A DNA stretch of 64,000 nucleotides from Paenibacillus sp. UNC499MF (GCF_900107975.1 NZ_FNVF01000011.1:95828-159827), one strand, 5' to 3'. Positions 55,175-63,969 are shown, counted from the first letter of the stretch. Notes: a model not told the origin generated them from the letters alone. Numbers and translations: made by a program.

Positions 55175-55903
55175 ATGAATTTAAATCCTTCAACCCCCCA
55201 GCCGCTGTATATGCAGATCCGGCAAATGTTGAAGAATGATATCCAGGACGGAAGATATAAACCGGATGAACAGATCCCGACCGAAGCGGAGCTCTGCGAT
55301 ACGTATAAGGTAAGCCGGATTACGATCAGGAAAGCGATCGAGGAACTGGTGCGGGACGGCACGCTGACGCGGATTCCCCGCAGAGGCACTTTCGTGGCCT
55401 CGAACAAGTTCCACAATGAGCTGTTATCTGTAAGCGGATTCTCGGAGTTCAGCCATCAGCTCGGCATGATCCCCAACTCCCGGATTCTCCGGAGCGAGGT
55501 CATTCAGGCCTCGGAGGAGGTGGCCGGGCATCTTCAGATTGAGGAAGGCAGTCCCGTGCTGGAGCTTGAGCGGCTGATGTACGTGGATGACCGCCCTCTT
55601 TTCTATGATATTGCCCACTATTCACTCACCCGGTTCCCCGATCTGGAGAAGAAGATTGCGATGAACGAATCGACCTACAAGATTCTGTCGGAGGACTATC
55701 ATACCGAAATCGTAAGCAATGATAAGATCATCGATGTCATTGGGGCGACCAAAGATTACGCGAAGCTTCTTGAATGTGATATCGGGGCGAATCTGTTCCG
55801 CATCTTAAAAATTGCTTTCGACTCGAACGATGAGCCGGTCCACCTCTCCAGCTTCATGTGTGAGACCAACCGGGTCAATTTGACCGTTCATCGAGCCAAA
55901 TAA
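55175..55903 (+). CDS. frlR: FrlR, GntR/HutC-family regulator
   Basis: Regulator of 242 residues: an N-terminal winged helix (PLYMQIRQMLKND, TEAELCDTYKVSRITIRKAI) and a C-terminal UTRA ligand domain (LELERLMYVDDRPLFYDIAHY). It probably represses the frl operon and itself and senses a fructosamine phosphate. It is the last gene of the operon, followed by a terminator. Confidence 0.9.
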   Translation: MNLNPSTPQPLYMQIRQMLKNDIQDGRYKPDEQIPTEAELCDTYKVSRITIRKAIEELVRDGTLTRIPRRGTFVASNKFHNELLSVSGFSEFSHQLGMIPNSRILRSEVIQASEEVAGHLQIEEGSPVLELERLMYVDDRPLFYDIAHYSLTRFPDLEKKIAMNESTYKILSEDYHTEIVSNDKIIDVIGATKDYAKLLECDIGANLFRILKIAFDSNDEPVHLSSFMCETNRVNLTVHRAK

Positions 55904-55922
55904 GGTCATGCCTAGCGGAATG

Positions 55923-55948
55923 AAGACCCCAAAAGAAGGGGTCTTTTG
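55923..55948. terminator. Terminator after frlR
   Basis: AAGACCCC (55923-55930) and GGGGTCTT (55938-55945) with T-run; it can serve the convergent nitroreductase gene as well. Confidence 0.9.
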
Positions 55949-55966
55949 TTTATTCGGGGGATTGAA

Positions 55967-56701
55967 CTATTCCAGCCTGAACCCCTGCTTTTCCAGAAAC
56001 GGCTTCAAATGAGCGCGTACAGGCTGGCGGTACTTGTCCGCCATGCTCCGGGACCAGGTGATGCTCTGTTTGCCTCCGGTCCGTTCCTCGTAATATTTCC
56101 GTGTCGTTTCGTCGTACAGGCGGACACCTTCGTCCGAGCGTTCGCTCTGATAGCCGTTCTCGTGCAGAACGGCCGTCTGGGGAAGCCGGGGGCGGAGAGA
56201 AGGCTCCTGATCCGGCACGCCTACGCACATTCCGAACACCGGATAAACGAGCTCCGGAAGGTTCAGCGCTTCGGCGACGCCGTCCGGGTTGTTGCGGATG
56301 CCTCCGATATAGCAGATGCCGAGGCCGAGGGATTCGGCCGCTATCGCGGCATTCTGGGCGGCCAGGGCGGCGTCCATCGAAGCGACGAGAAAGCTTTCGG
56401 TGTTCTGGTGGAACACTTCCCCGGACTGCTCGGTCGCTTTGCGGAGCCGGTTCAGGTCGGCGCAGAACACGAGGAACAGTCCGCACTGCTCGACATAGGC
56501 CTGGTTGCCGGCGAGCCGGGCCAGTTCTTTTTTGAGCGCGGGATCGCTAGCGGCGATGATGGTATAGGCCTGAACGCTGCTTGACGTGGAAGCCATTTGT
56601 GCGGAAGCGACAATCGCTTGCAATTGATCGGCCGGAATCGGGTCCGGTTTAAACTTGCGGATGGAGCGGTGCCGGGTCAGCAGATCGATAACGGAATTCA
56701 T
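55967..56701 (-). CDS. NfsA-type NADPH-dependent nitroreductase
   Basis: FMN-dependent oxidoreductase of 244 residues that reduces nitro compounds, quinones or flavins. FMN-site residues are seen in TRHRSIRKFKPDPIP (about 9-23), ASTSSSVQAY and LGICYIGGIRNNP. The C-terminal extension SDEGVRLYDETTRKYYEERT is characteristic of the NfsA/NfrA group. The start follows AAGGAG. Confidence 0.92.
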   Translation of the reverse strand: MNSVIDLLTRHRSIRKFKPDPIPADQLQAIVASAQMASTSSSVQAYTIIAASDPALKKELARLAGNQAYVEQCGLFLVFCADLNRLRKATEQSGEVFHQNTESFLVASMDAALAAQNAAIAAESLGLGICYIGGIRNNPDGVAEALNLPELVYPVFGMCVGVPDQEPSLRPRLPQTAVLHENGYQSERSDEGVRLYDETTRKYYEERTGGKQSITWSRSMADKYRQPVRAHLKPFLEKQGFRLE

Positions 56702-56925
56702 GGTCGCAGTCTCCTTTTTCAGAACATAAGATAAATGTTGATCGTGTTGTTACAGTTAGTTCTATTATAAGCGAAAACTTGGTAAGATCGTACTTGTGGC
56801 AGGAAATATAAGGAAGTGGAGGAAGCCGGAAAAAAGGGCCTCAGAGCAGCGGCGGGGTGCCGGTGAGCCAATTGCGGCGGGACGGGAAGCGGGAACGGAA
56901 GTTAAAACGACGCGGGAGGCCGAAT

Positions 56926-57525
56926 ATGGACGAACGGATGGAACGGACCGAAAGGACCGAAAGGACCGAAAGGACCGAAAGGACCGAACAGACCCGACGG
57001 GATGTTGTCCCGCCGATTGCCGGGAGAATTCCGCTGAAAAAGCGGTCTATTATACTATGGGGCGTCCTTGTGCTGCCGCTTGTCGCGGCGCTGTCCGCAT
57101 GCAGTGTGACCCACGGTGTGAAAACGGAGACCATCCGGGCTGCCGCCAAGTCCATGAAAAAGAACCTGAAGGGGTATAAAGGGCTCTATTGCACGTTTAC
57201 CCGGCCCGATGTAACCTGCAGGATCGACTGGAAAGGGGAACCGGACCCGGATACGCATGCGGCCGTCCTTACTGCCGTGAAGGCGTTCGTCACGCCCGAG
57301 CATATGCGGGAAATCGCCCGCAGTGTAAACTGGAATCCGGAAATTTCCGAATTCCATTTACTGCTCAATACGGATGATAACAAAACGGACGCGGAGCACG
57401 CATATTTCGCCCGGTATTACAAAACGTCGGATGCGAGCGACGATTCCGAAGCCAACATAGACGCTTACAGAACCTGGACGGAAGAAGGAACGAAGGCAGG
57501 CCCTCTTGAAACCGGGTCTGACTGA
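56926..57525 (+). CDS. Lipoprotein-like protein with N-terminal ERT repeats
   Basis: Protein of 199 residues. A cytoplasmic N-terminus made of ERT triplets (residues 6-23) is followed by a basic stretch, one hydrophobic segment (about 43-58, IILWGVLVLPLVAALSAC) ending in a lipobox-like LSAC, and a soluble extracellular domain of unknown family. The long pre-signal segment is unusual for a lipoprotein. ATG 56926 follows GGGAGG; a GTG at 56857 lacks a good site. It precedes an ECF sigma gene but is separated from it by a terminator. Confidence 0.7.
   Translation: MDERMERTERTERTERTERTEQTRRDVVPPIAGRIPLKKRSIILWGVLVLPLVAALSACSVTHGVKTETIRAAAKSMKKNLKGYKGLYCTFTRPDVTCRIDWKGEPDPDTHAAVLTAVKAFVTPEHMREIARSVNWNPEISEFHLLLNTDDNKTDAEHAYFARYYKTSDASDDSEANIDAYRTWTEEGTKAGPLETGSD
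56941..56994 (+). repeat. Six tandem 9-bp repeats (GAAAGGACC type)
   Basis: Four identical GAAAGGACC copies (56950-56985) are flanked by GAACGGACC and GAACAGACC. They encode ERT five times and then EQT, in frame. Confidence 0.95.
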
Positions 57526-57551
57526 AAGGCTGCCTTGGCGGCCTTTTTTTT
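57526..57551 (+). terminator. Terminator after the ERT-repeat gene
   Basis: AAGGC-GCC pairs with GGC-GCCTT around a short loop, then an uninterrupted T-run. Confidence 0.8.
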
Positions 57552-57718
57552 GGCTGGATGGCAGGGGCAAGCCGTTTCCGTCGTCCGCTTGGTATACCGC
57601 GTCATGTCTGGGTTGGAAGCGCCGGGAGCGGTCCGGCCGCTACGGGCTTTTTATAAAAAAATCCCAAAGCGGGAACGGTTTCGCGGTTTCTGTTGTCTAA
57701 TGGGTGGAGGTGAAGGCG

Positions 57719-58264
57719 TTGGGGGCTCAGCAGGTGAACGAAGAGGGAAAACCGGCCAAAGAACAGTTTCGGACGGTGATGCTGGATTACGGGCAGGACG
57801 TGTGGAACTACGCCTTCTTCCTGACCGGGCGCAGGGAACTGGCGGACGATATTTCACAGGATGTTTTTTTGAGTGTCTTCCGTCACCTGGATACGTTCGA
57901 AGGAAAAGCTTCCGTCAAAACGTGGCTGTTTGCCATAACCCGCAACACGGCGCGCAATCATATGCGGACGGCTTTCATGCGCAGGGTGATTCTGGTCGGC
58001 CGTGCGAGGTCCGGCAGCACCCATCCGTCGGCGGAGAGCGAAGTGATGGAGGCGGCTTTTACGGACGAGATTTGGGAAGTAGTCATGAAGCTTCCCGCTA
58101 AATTCAGGGAAGTGCTCGTGCTGGATGCCAAATACGACATGACGATGGGGGAAATCGCCCAGGTGCTGGGCGTGTCGGAGGGAACCGTAAAATCGCGGCT
58201 GTCGCGCGCACGCAAAAAGGTGTCGGAAGTATGGAAGGAGGAGTCTGCTTATGAACGGGCCTAA
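57719..58264 (+). CDS. ECF-type RNA polymerase sigma factor
   Basis: Sigma-70-family factor of 181 residues. Region 2 (about 20-85) includes ELADDISQDVFLSVFRHLDTF and KTWLFAITRN; region 4 (about 120-175) includes MTMGEIAQVLGVSEGTVKSRLSRARKK. TTG 57719 is chosen because GGAGGTGA precedes it; a GTG at 57704 overlaps that site. The gene overlaps the next by 14 bp, the usual coupling of an ECF factor with its membrane-bound anti-sigma factor. Confidence 0.9.
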   Translation: MGAQQVNEEGKPAKEQFRTVMLDYGQDVWNYAFFLTGRRELADDISQDVFLSVFRHLDTFEGKASVKTWLFAITRNTARNHMRTAFMRRVILVGRARSGSTHPSAESEVMEAAFTDEIWEVVMKLPAKFREVLVLDAKYDMTMGEIAQVLGVSEGTVKSRLSRARKKVSEVWKEESAYERA

Positions 58265-59657
58265 ACCGGAATGGTACGATAAGCTGAAATCGGGGCCATT
58301 TCCGAGAAAAACCTTCACGATGGACGATATTTACCGCATCGAGCAAAAGGCGTCGGAATCCGCTGCGGGCGGCCGTGTGCGTAAGCCGGGCTTCCCAAGA
58401 AGAAAGAGAACGCTGCCCGTACTGGCGGCTGTGCTTCTGTGCCTGGCGGCGGCCACGTTCCTGTTCCGCGGAGAATTGGCTCCCGCCGTTACCAAGGCAT
58501 GGTCCGGGTTCGTGAAGCCGACGGAGCCGCCGCAGGCGACCGCTCCTCCTTTGCAGCAGGAAACGGGAACCTTCTATCTCAAAGGAGACGCGACAGTCGT
58601 GTCCGAGCCGGAAGCTTTCGGCGGCGAGGAAGTCGGTACCGTAAATTCAGAGCAGCCGGTTACGGTTCTGGAGAAGCGGAACAGATTCGTGAAAATCGGC
58701 GAAAAGCGCTGGATTCCCGAGTGGTACCTGAACAAAGACGCGGAGAAGCGGCTTAAAGAAGTGCGGCTCAGTCAATTTTTGAGGGAGAGGCCTGTCGTGA
58801 CGACGAATCCTTATTACGGCCTTATTGTAGAAGGCGTTAATTTTTCGCTGTATCCGGAAGAACCGAATCCTTCCGGCGGGGTTTTGAAGAACGGCAGGGT
58901 TGTTCAGGTTATAAAGGATTATCGGGATTGGGTTTGCGTCAATGTCTTCTCCTATGACGGCCGCCAATATGCGGGAGATAAGTGGGTGCCCAAAAAAAAC
59001 GTGGGAGTCTACGATTCCAGCCTTGCACAAGAAGGATTGCTCAAAAATCCGGTGGAAGCTAAAGCCCCCGCCGGAACAAAGCCGTACCCGACTCCCGGTG
59101 CGAAAATACTGATCGATGAGGAAGTGGACGGGTTTTACATGATCCGGACAGATACCGAGTACAGGGGAAGAATCGGTAAATCGGATTTTCTTCCGAACCC
59201 GTTCCTGGGGCTGGACCGCAAGGAGGATACAGACCCTCAGTGGTACTTCACTCAGCAAGAAATGTCGGACCGCTATGAAGACTTCGCCAAAACCCGGACG
59301 GACGACTCCCTCAAGGGGCTGGAGCCGATCGATATTTTCCGCTATTACGTGACGGCTTCGGAAAAAGGGGACTGGGAGACGGTCTACGCCCTTCTGGTAA
59401 AAGGCAGCGATTACGCCACGCCGAGCCGGGAACAATACTTGACCGAAATCGGCAGGGAACCGGATGCGGACAAACAGGCGAAACAGAAATGGGACGCTTT
59501 GCGCAAGGACTACATGCTGTACCAGGAAATCAGCGGAGATTCCGCTTCTATTGTCATGACGAAGCGGGGATCCGTTTCGGCGGAGGATAAAAAAGGCTTC
59601 AGCCTGACCCGGAATAAAGCCGGGATCTGGAAAGTGAGCTGGCTGCCTATGCAGTAA
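58251..59657 (+). CDS. Membrane protein with SH3-like domains, candidate anti-sigma factor
   Basis: Protein of 468 residues. The first 55 residues are cytoplasmic and charged, followed by one membrane helix (about 56-72, LPVLAAVLLCLAAATFLF) and an extracellular part. That part holds bacterial SH3-like units (about 100-165 with GTFYLKGDATVVSEPEA and RWIPEWYLNK, and 180-260) and a C-terminal domain of unknown type. Overlap with the sigma gene suggests it controls that factor. No zinc-binding HxxxCxxC anti-sigma motif is seen, so a different mechanism would be needed. Confidence 0.78.
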   Translation: MNGPKPEWYDKLKSGPFPRKTFTMDDIYRIEQKASESAAGGRVRKPGFPRRKRTLPVLAAVLLCLAAATFLFRGELAPAVTKAWSGFVKPTEPPQATAPPLQQETGTFYLKGDATVVSEPEAFGGEEVGTVNSEQPVTVLEKRNRFVKIGEKRWIPEWYLNKDAEKRLKEVRLSQFLRERPVVTTNPYYGLIVEGVNFSLYPEEPNPSGGVLKNGRVVQVIKDYRDWVCVNVFSYDGRQYAGDKWVPKKNVGVYDSSLAQEGLLKNPVEAKAPAGTKPYPTPGAKILIDEEVDGFYMIRTDTEYRGRIGKSDFLPNPFLGLDRKEDTDPQWYFTQQEMSDRYEDFAKTRTDDSLKGLEPIDIFRYYVTASEKGDWETVYALLVKGSDYATPSREQYLTEIGREPDADKQAKQKWDALRKDYMLYQEISGDSASIVMTKRGSVSAEDKKGFSLTRNKAGIWKVSWLPMQ

Positions 59658-59678
59658 AGGCGGATGGAAAAGGAAAGA

Positions 59679-59714
59679 GCCAACTTTGCGTGGTCGGGGC
59701 AAAGTTGGCTTTTT
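59679..59714. terminator. Bidirectional terminator
   Basis: GCCAACTTTGC (59679-59689) and GCAAAGTTGGC (59699-59709) form a perfect stem, followed by five T. Confidence 0.92.
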
Positions 59715-59762
59715 AGCGTGCGGGGACCTGTGTAGGTGATGCCCTTTATGATGAAAGCTCGA

Positions 59763-60404
59763 TCAGTTCGTGAAAACGTGGTTCCCGATCACGGCCGTTC
59801 TCGGACGCGATTTGCTCCAGGACGAAGTGGCGACGTCGGGATTGTAGTAAAACAGCGCGCCCCCGGTCGGATCGGAGCCGTTAAGGGCGGCGCGTGCCGC
59901 TTTGTAAGCCGTTTCGTTAGGCTTCAGCCAGTACTGGCCGTCACGGATGGCGGAAAACTGTCCCGGCTGGTGAATGACGCCCGGAATGGAATCCGGGAAC
60001 TGGTTGGACTGCACGCGGTTGATAACGACGGCGCCGATCGCAACCTGCCCCTGGTAAGACTCGCCGCGGGCTTCGGAATAAATGATGCGCGCCATTTGAT
60101 CCAGAGCGTTCTGCTTCGGAACCGCCGCTTTCTCCAGCTTGCCGAGAGTCTTGGAGTCGGCTTCGCCGTCGACGGGAAGGCCGTAGGCGCGCTGGAACTT
60201 TTTCACGGACTCCGCCGTTTTCATTCCGAAATAACCGGTGACGCCCGCGTCAAAGTACCCGAGCGTGTCAAGCCGCTCCTGAAGGTCCAGAACGTGCTCG
60301 CTCTGGGTTCCCGTGGACAGGGACATGGCCGAGGCCGGAGGGGCCGCGCTGACAAGGCCGATGGCGCATGCGGCGGCGGATAAAAATATAGGCAATTTTT
60401 TCAT
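59763..60404 (-). CDS. sleB: SleB-type cell-wall hydrolase with peptidoglycan-binding domain
   Basis: Exported protein of 213 residues: signal peptide (about 1-26), peptidoglycan-binding helices (VLDLQERLDTLGYFDAGVTG, about 38-57) and a SleB/CwlJ lytic domain with catalytic Glu in IIYSEARGESYQGQVAIG. In spore formers such enzymes degrade cortex or vegetative wall. ATG 60404 is preferred, although GGAGG is 13 bases away; the GTG at 60440 would place that site in coding sequence. A several-hundred-base structured region lies upstream. Confidence 0.9.
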   Translation of the reverse strand: MKKLPIFLSAAACAIGLVSAAPPASAMSLSTGTQSEHVLDLQERLDTLGYFDAGVTGYFGMKTAESVKKFQRAYGLPVDGEADSKTLGKLEKAAVPKQNALDQMARIIYSEARGESYQGQVAIGAVVINRVQSNQFPDSIPGVIHQPGQFSAIRDGQYWLKPNETAYKAARAALNGSDPTGGALFYYNPDVATSSWSKSRPRTAVIGNHVFTN

Positions 60405-60501
60405 GGTTAAAGGAAAACCTCCTCTTGTTTTTATGACCACGTTTTGTGTACGTGCGATAGGGACTTAAGGGCCTACGATGGTCATCAAAAGCTTCCGCCC
60501 A

Positions 60502-60672
60502 CGCTTATCGGCGGCTGCAGGGGAGTGACGGAGGGCCGGCTCGATTCCGGCTCGTCCTTTATACTGTTCGGGGAGCACCGCCGAATTGTTTCCGTAGGAA
60601 CGAAAAAAATGGATAGGCGATCCAGTTTTGAAAAGAAAGAGACCCGCAGCAACGGGCTGCGGGTCTTAAGAT
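60502..60672 (+). ncRNA. Candidate structured RNA with terminator, unknown class
   Basis: Three nested stems: CGCTTATC (60502-60509) with GATAGGCG (60612-60619); CGGCGG-TGC (60509-60518) with GCA-CCGCCG (60575-60583); GACG-GCCGG (60527-60539) with CCGGC-CGTC (60547-60556). The first stem needs one U-G pair on the plus strand but an A-C mismatch on the minus strand, which favours plus orientation. A perfect GC-rich hairpin (60649-60672) follows. It matches no RNA family that I recognise. Confidence 0.4.
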
Positions 60673-60680
60673 TTATTTAT
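60649..60680. terminator. GC-rich hairpin after the structured region
   Basis: AGACCCGCAGC and GCTGCGGGTCT flank a short AACGG loop. T-richness follows on both strands, stronger on the minus strand. Confidence 0.6.
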
Positions 60681-60877
60681 TAAAAGGGGGTCGAGTTTTA
60701 GTATAGGGCTTTTATATTAAAGGAAGATGAAAACTGGATTGCAGTTATGTTACAAATTGTTATCGGAATGTATTCTCTTCGTCCGGGGAGTGGTATAGTT
60801 CTAGGGTGAGCTTTCAAACCAGGCTTGCACAGGGCAGCACAGAGAATAAAAAAGACAGAAGTTGAAGGTGAACGGTT

Positions 60878-63217
60878 TTGAGTCAGGCCCCTTTTTACAC
60901 CGTGCCTCCGGGTACGGGTCATACGAACATTCCGCAAGCCGCCATGGCTTCCGCACATACAAGCAGGGAACTGGTTCCGGACGGAGACCGGGACGCTTTT
61001 TACTTCCGCCGGCTGGAGGAACGGGGCATCGCCCTGAACGAGCCTCAGATCCGGGCGGTGAGACATTCCGAAGGACCGCTGCTGACGCTCGCGGGCGCCG
61101 GTTCGGGCAAAACGTCCGTGCTCGTCTGCCGGACGGGCTATCTGCTCGCGGTGCGCGGGATCCGGGCGGCGAGCATTCTGCTTGTCACGTTTTCCAGCAA
61201 AGCCGCCGCCGAAATGAGAGAACGAATCGCCGCGCTGCCGGGAATAACGGCCCAGGAAGCCTCCGGGCTTCAAGCGCGGACGTTTCATTCTTTTTTTCTG
61301 CGGATCATCAGGAGTCAGGGCGTTCAGGAAGAGATCTTTAACGAGACGCGCAGGCAGCATATCCTGCTTAAACAGATTATGCGGGAGCTGGGAATTCCCG
61401 ATACGTATCAGCCCGAAACGCTTTTAACGCTGCTTTCCTCCTATAAAATGAACCGGACGGAGCTGCAGGATCTCCCACAGCAGACGAATGAAGAGAAAGA
61501 AATCCGGAGTATTCTGATCCGTTATGAAGACTGGAAACGGGCCAACGCCAAAATTGATTTCGACGATGTGCTTCTCCGGGCGTACCGGATGCTCAAGGAG
61601 AACGAGAGCCTGCTGCGCTCGCTGCAAAACCGTTTCCAGTATGTCATGGTGGACGAGTTCCAGGATACGAACGGCATCCAGTACGAGCTTATCCGCATGA
61701 TTGCGGCGCCGCAGAACCATTTGATGGTGGTTGGGGACGACGACCAGACGATTTATTCGTTTAACGGGGCGCGCAGCGAATTTATTCTCCATTTTGAAAA
61801 AGAGTTCCCGTCCGCCAAGGTGATCACGCTGGCGATTAATTACCGCTCGGGGGCGTCCATCGTCGGGCTCGGGAACGAGATCATCCGGCACAACAAGATG
61901 CGGCGGGTGAAGACGCTGAAAGCTGCGAACGCGGGCAGCGCCCGGCCCCAGTATATCCGGCCGCTTACGACCGACGAAGAGGCGGAAATCGTTCTCTCCC
62001 GTATCCGCCAGGATGTGGAGGGCGGGAGACGAAGTTACGGGGATTTCGCCGTGCTCTACCGCTCCGCAAGCAACAACCGCGCTCTGCTGGAGCAGCTCGT
62101 TCTGCGGGAAATCCCCTATATCGATTACGGGGACGGGCAGCTGCTGTACGAGCATTGGCTGATTAAACCCGTTCTCGATCATATGCGCCTGTCGCTGAAC
62201 CGCCGCGACTTCGAGGCGATGGAGGGAGTGCTGCCGTCGCTGTACATCAACCGCGAGCACGGGATGGCCTATATCCGCCAGCAGGAGGCCCGGCAGCCGA
62301 AGAAAGGGCCCCTGGTCCATTTGCTGGCGATGCCGGACCGGAAGGACTTTCAGAGAGAGAAGATCCAGGCCAGACTGGAACTGATTCGTGAGCTGAAAAA
62401 GCTGGAGCCTCTGGATGCGATCCGCAAAATGAGGGTGCATTTCTACGACGCCTACGTCGAGACGGACGGGCGGAAGCAGCCCACCCAGCACAAGGAAATG
62501 CTGAAGGAGATGTTGGACGAGCTGGAAACGTCGGCGCAGCGGTTCCGCTCCACGGCCGAGTTCATCCTGTTCGTGGACGACGTGCTGTCCCGGAGCAGAC
62601 AGAGCGGCCGCCATCTCTCCGAGGAGCAGGGCAACCGGGTCGCTTTGATGACCATTCACCGCTCCAAAGGGCTGGAGTTTCCGGTAGTCGTCCTGCTCGG
62701 TGCCTGCGAGGGAAGCCTGCCCCACAGCTCCGCTTTGGACCCGAAAGCGGAGGGTGGCGCCGCCGACCTGGAAGAGGAGCGGCGACTTGCCTACGTGGCC
62801 GTAACCCGGGCCCGCGAGGAGCTTATCGTAAGCTCGCCTTCCCTCTACCGGGGAAGAAAAGCGGGCGTCTCGCGGTTCGTCGTGTCCGCTTTTACGGGGC
62901 GGAGCGGCGACTCGCCGGTTTCCGGCCGCCGCGCGCAGTCGGCCTCCGGCAAGCGGACGGTGACGGCGGTCACCCGCACCGCACCGGCGTCCGGCAGGTC
63001 ACCGGAGCGGAGCGCACCGGCCGCGCCGGTACGCACCGAGACGGTGCCCGCGTGGCTCTGCACCGGACCCGGCTGCAACGCCTGGGTGCGGATTGCCGCG
63101 GGCGAACCCGCCGCCCTCGGCAAAGCTTCCGGTGCGCCCGCCAAGGCCTGCCCGCTGTGCGGGGCGCCGATGACGGCGGGCCGCCGGGAAGCGGCCGTGC
63201 GCACGGCAGGCCGGTGA
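60878..63217 (+). CDS. UvrD/PcrA-family DNA helicase with zinc-ribbon tail
   Basis: Superfamily 1A helicase of 779 residues. Motif Ia/I LAGAGSGKTSVLVCR (about 70-84), II VDEFQDTNG (about 259-267), III GDDDQTIYSFNGA (about 285-297), IV INYRSG, V VALMTIHRSKGLEFPVV (about 589-605) and VI YVAVTRARE are all present. After about residue 660 comes an Ala/Pro/Ser/Arg-rich linker and a terminal Cys cluster (LCTGPGC and CPLCGAPM) that looks like a zinc ribbon. The start is TTG 60878 after AAGGTGA. It is probably a DNA-repair helicase, monocistronic. Confidence 0.92.
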   Translation: MSQAPFYTVPPGTGHTNIPQAAMASAHTSRELVPDGDRDAFYFRRLEERGIALNEPQIRAVRHSEGPLLTLAGAGSGKTSVLVCRTGYLLAVRGIRAASILLVTFSSKAAAEMRERIAALPGITAQEASGLQARTFHSFFLRIIRSQGVQEEIFNETRRQHILLKQIMRELGIPDTYQPETLLTLLSSYKMNRTELQDLPQQTNEEKEIRSILIRYEDWKRANAKIDFDDVLLRAYRMLKENESLLRSLQNRFQYVMVDEFQDTNGIQYELIRMIAAPQNHLMVVGDDDQTIYSFNGARSEFILHFEKEFPSAKVITLAINYRSGASIVGLGNEIIRHNKMRRVKTLKAANAGSARPQYIRPLTTDEEAEIVLSRIRQDVEGGRRSYGDFAVLYRSASNNRALLEQLVLREIPYIDYGDGQLLYEHWLIKPVLDHMRLSLNRRDFEAMEGVLPSLYINREHGMAYIRQQEARQPKKGPLVHLLAMPDRKDFQREKIQARLELIRELKKLEPLDAIRKMRVHFYDAYVETDGRKQPTQHKEMLKEMLDELETSAQRFRSTAEFILFVDDVLSRSRQSGRHLSEEQGNRVALMTIHRSKGLEFPVVVLLGACEGSLPHSSALDPKAEGGAADLEEERRLAYVAVTRAREELIVSSPSLYRGRKAGVSRFVVSAFTGRSGDSPVSGRRAQSASGKRTVTAVTRTAPASGRSPERSAPAAPVRTETVPAWLCTGPGCNAWVRIAAGEPAALGKASGAPAKACPLCGAPMTAGRREAAVRTAGR

Positions 63218-63421
63218 GAGCCCGGCGTGAGGGCCGCAGACGGGCCGGCTTGCCGTCGGGGGCGCGGCTTGAAGCGCGTCCGAGGCTTTCCCGCTCGGCG
63301 GTCGCCGTACATGCCGCCCGTGCTCCGGCGGGGTCGCTCATGCCGGAGAGCGTCATTGCGCTGCGTCGTCCCGCCCGCCTCAGGATATTCAGGCGTTATG
63401 CACTTGCCCGCATACCCGTAT

Positions 63422-63464
63422 AAAAAGAACGGACCGGCACTCATTGCCCGGTCCGTTCTTTTTT
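63422..63464. terminator. Bidirectional terminator
   Basis: AAAAAGAACGGACCGG (63422-63437) pairs with CCGGTCCGTTCTTTTT (63448 onward). The very GC-rich 63218-63421 between the helicase stop and this hairpin shows no gene. Confidence 0.92.
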
Positions 63465-63969
63465 ATTTCCATAAGCGGAGGAGCGGCCCGTCCTCACCGA
63501 ATACGGGATCGGTGTCGGGTACGGGAACGCCGCCGATCTTTACCCGGATGGCGGGTGTTACGCTTTCGCTCTCCTTGTGAAGATCAGGCTCCATGCCGCC
63601 CGGATAGGCCCCTACGATCTTGAAATCGGAGCTGCCGGACAGCTTTTTGTGTCCGGTTCCGGCGGGAAGCACGACCACATCGCCGGTCTTCAGCTCTATC
63701 TCTTCCCCGTGCTCGCCGCCGAGCCGGACTACCGCGCTTCCGCTAATGACCCCGAGCACTTCGTGCGCGTTGCTGTGGTAATGATGGTAGTCGAACACCC
63801 CGTTGGTCCAGCTGTTCAGCCAGTTGTGCCGGTTAAACAGCTTTTCCGTCTGTTCCGTATTTTCCGAAAAAGCTCCCCTGTACAGAAGCACGGGCAACCG
63901 GGGGTGGTTCGGAATTCCACCGTCTTCCTTGAAAAACCAGGTTTTCACGTTCGCCTCTGCCGAACTCAT
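63463..63969 (-). CDS. Cupin protein, YjlB-like
   Basis: Single-domain cupin of 168 residues. Metal-site motif HHYHSNAHEVLGVISGSA (about 62-79) and the second motif TGDVVVLPAGTGHKKL (about 94-109) are present. N- and C-terminal arms match the uncharacterised YjlB group. No catalytic role is known. The start follows AGGAGGG; the gene's promoter region leaves the window at the right edge. Confidence 0.88.
   Translation of the reverse strand: MSSAEANVKTWFFKEDGGIPNHPRLPVLLYRGAFSENTEQTEKLFNRHNWLNSWTNGVFDYHHYHSNAHEVLGVISGSAVVRLGGEHGEEIELKTGDVVVLPAGTGHKKLSGSSDFKIVGAYPGGMEPDLHKESESVTPAIRVKIGGVPVPDTDPVFGEDGPLLRLWK

Larger units (their letters stand above)
60405..60877. other. Long intergenic region between sleB and the helicase gene
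   Basis: Holds the candidate structured RNA and hairpin described separately. An open frame of 79 codons at 60444-60683 has no recognisable features. 60680-60877 is AT-rich up to about 60780 and probably carries the helicase promoter, with no clear boxes that I can defend. Confidence 0.5.

Noticed and set aside
60481-60680. c-di-AMP (ydaO) riboswitch or T-box leader
   Set aside because: Some pieces resemble ydaO ends and a T-box stretch, but the conserved internal sequences of neither class are present and the orientation is uncertain.
63052-63580. Plus-strand frames at the end of and after the helicase gene
   Set aside because: GC-driven open frames in a region without a family match; one also overlaps the cupin gene on the other strand.
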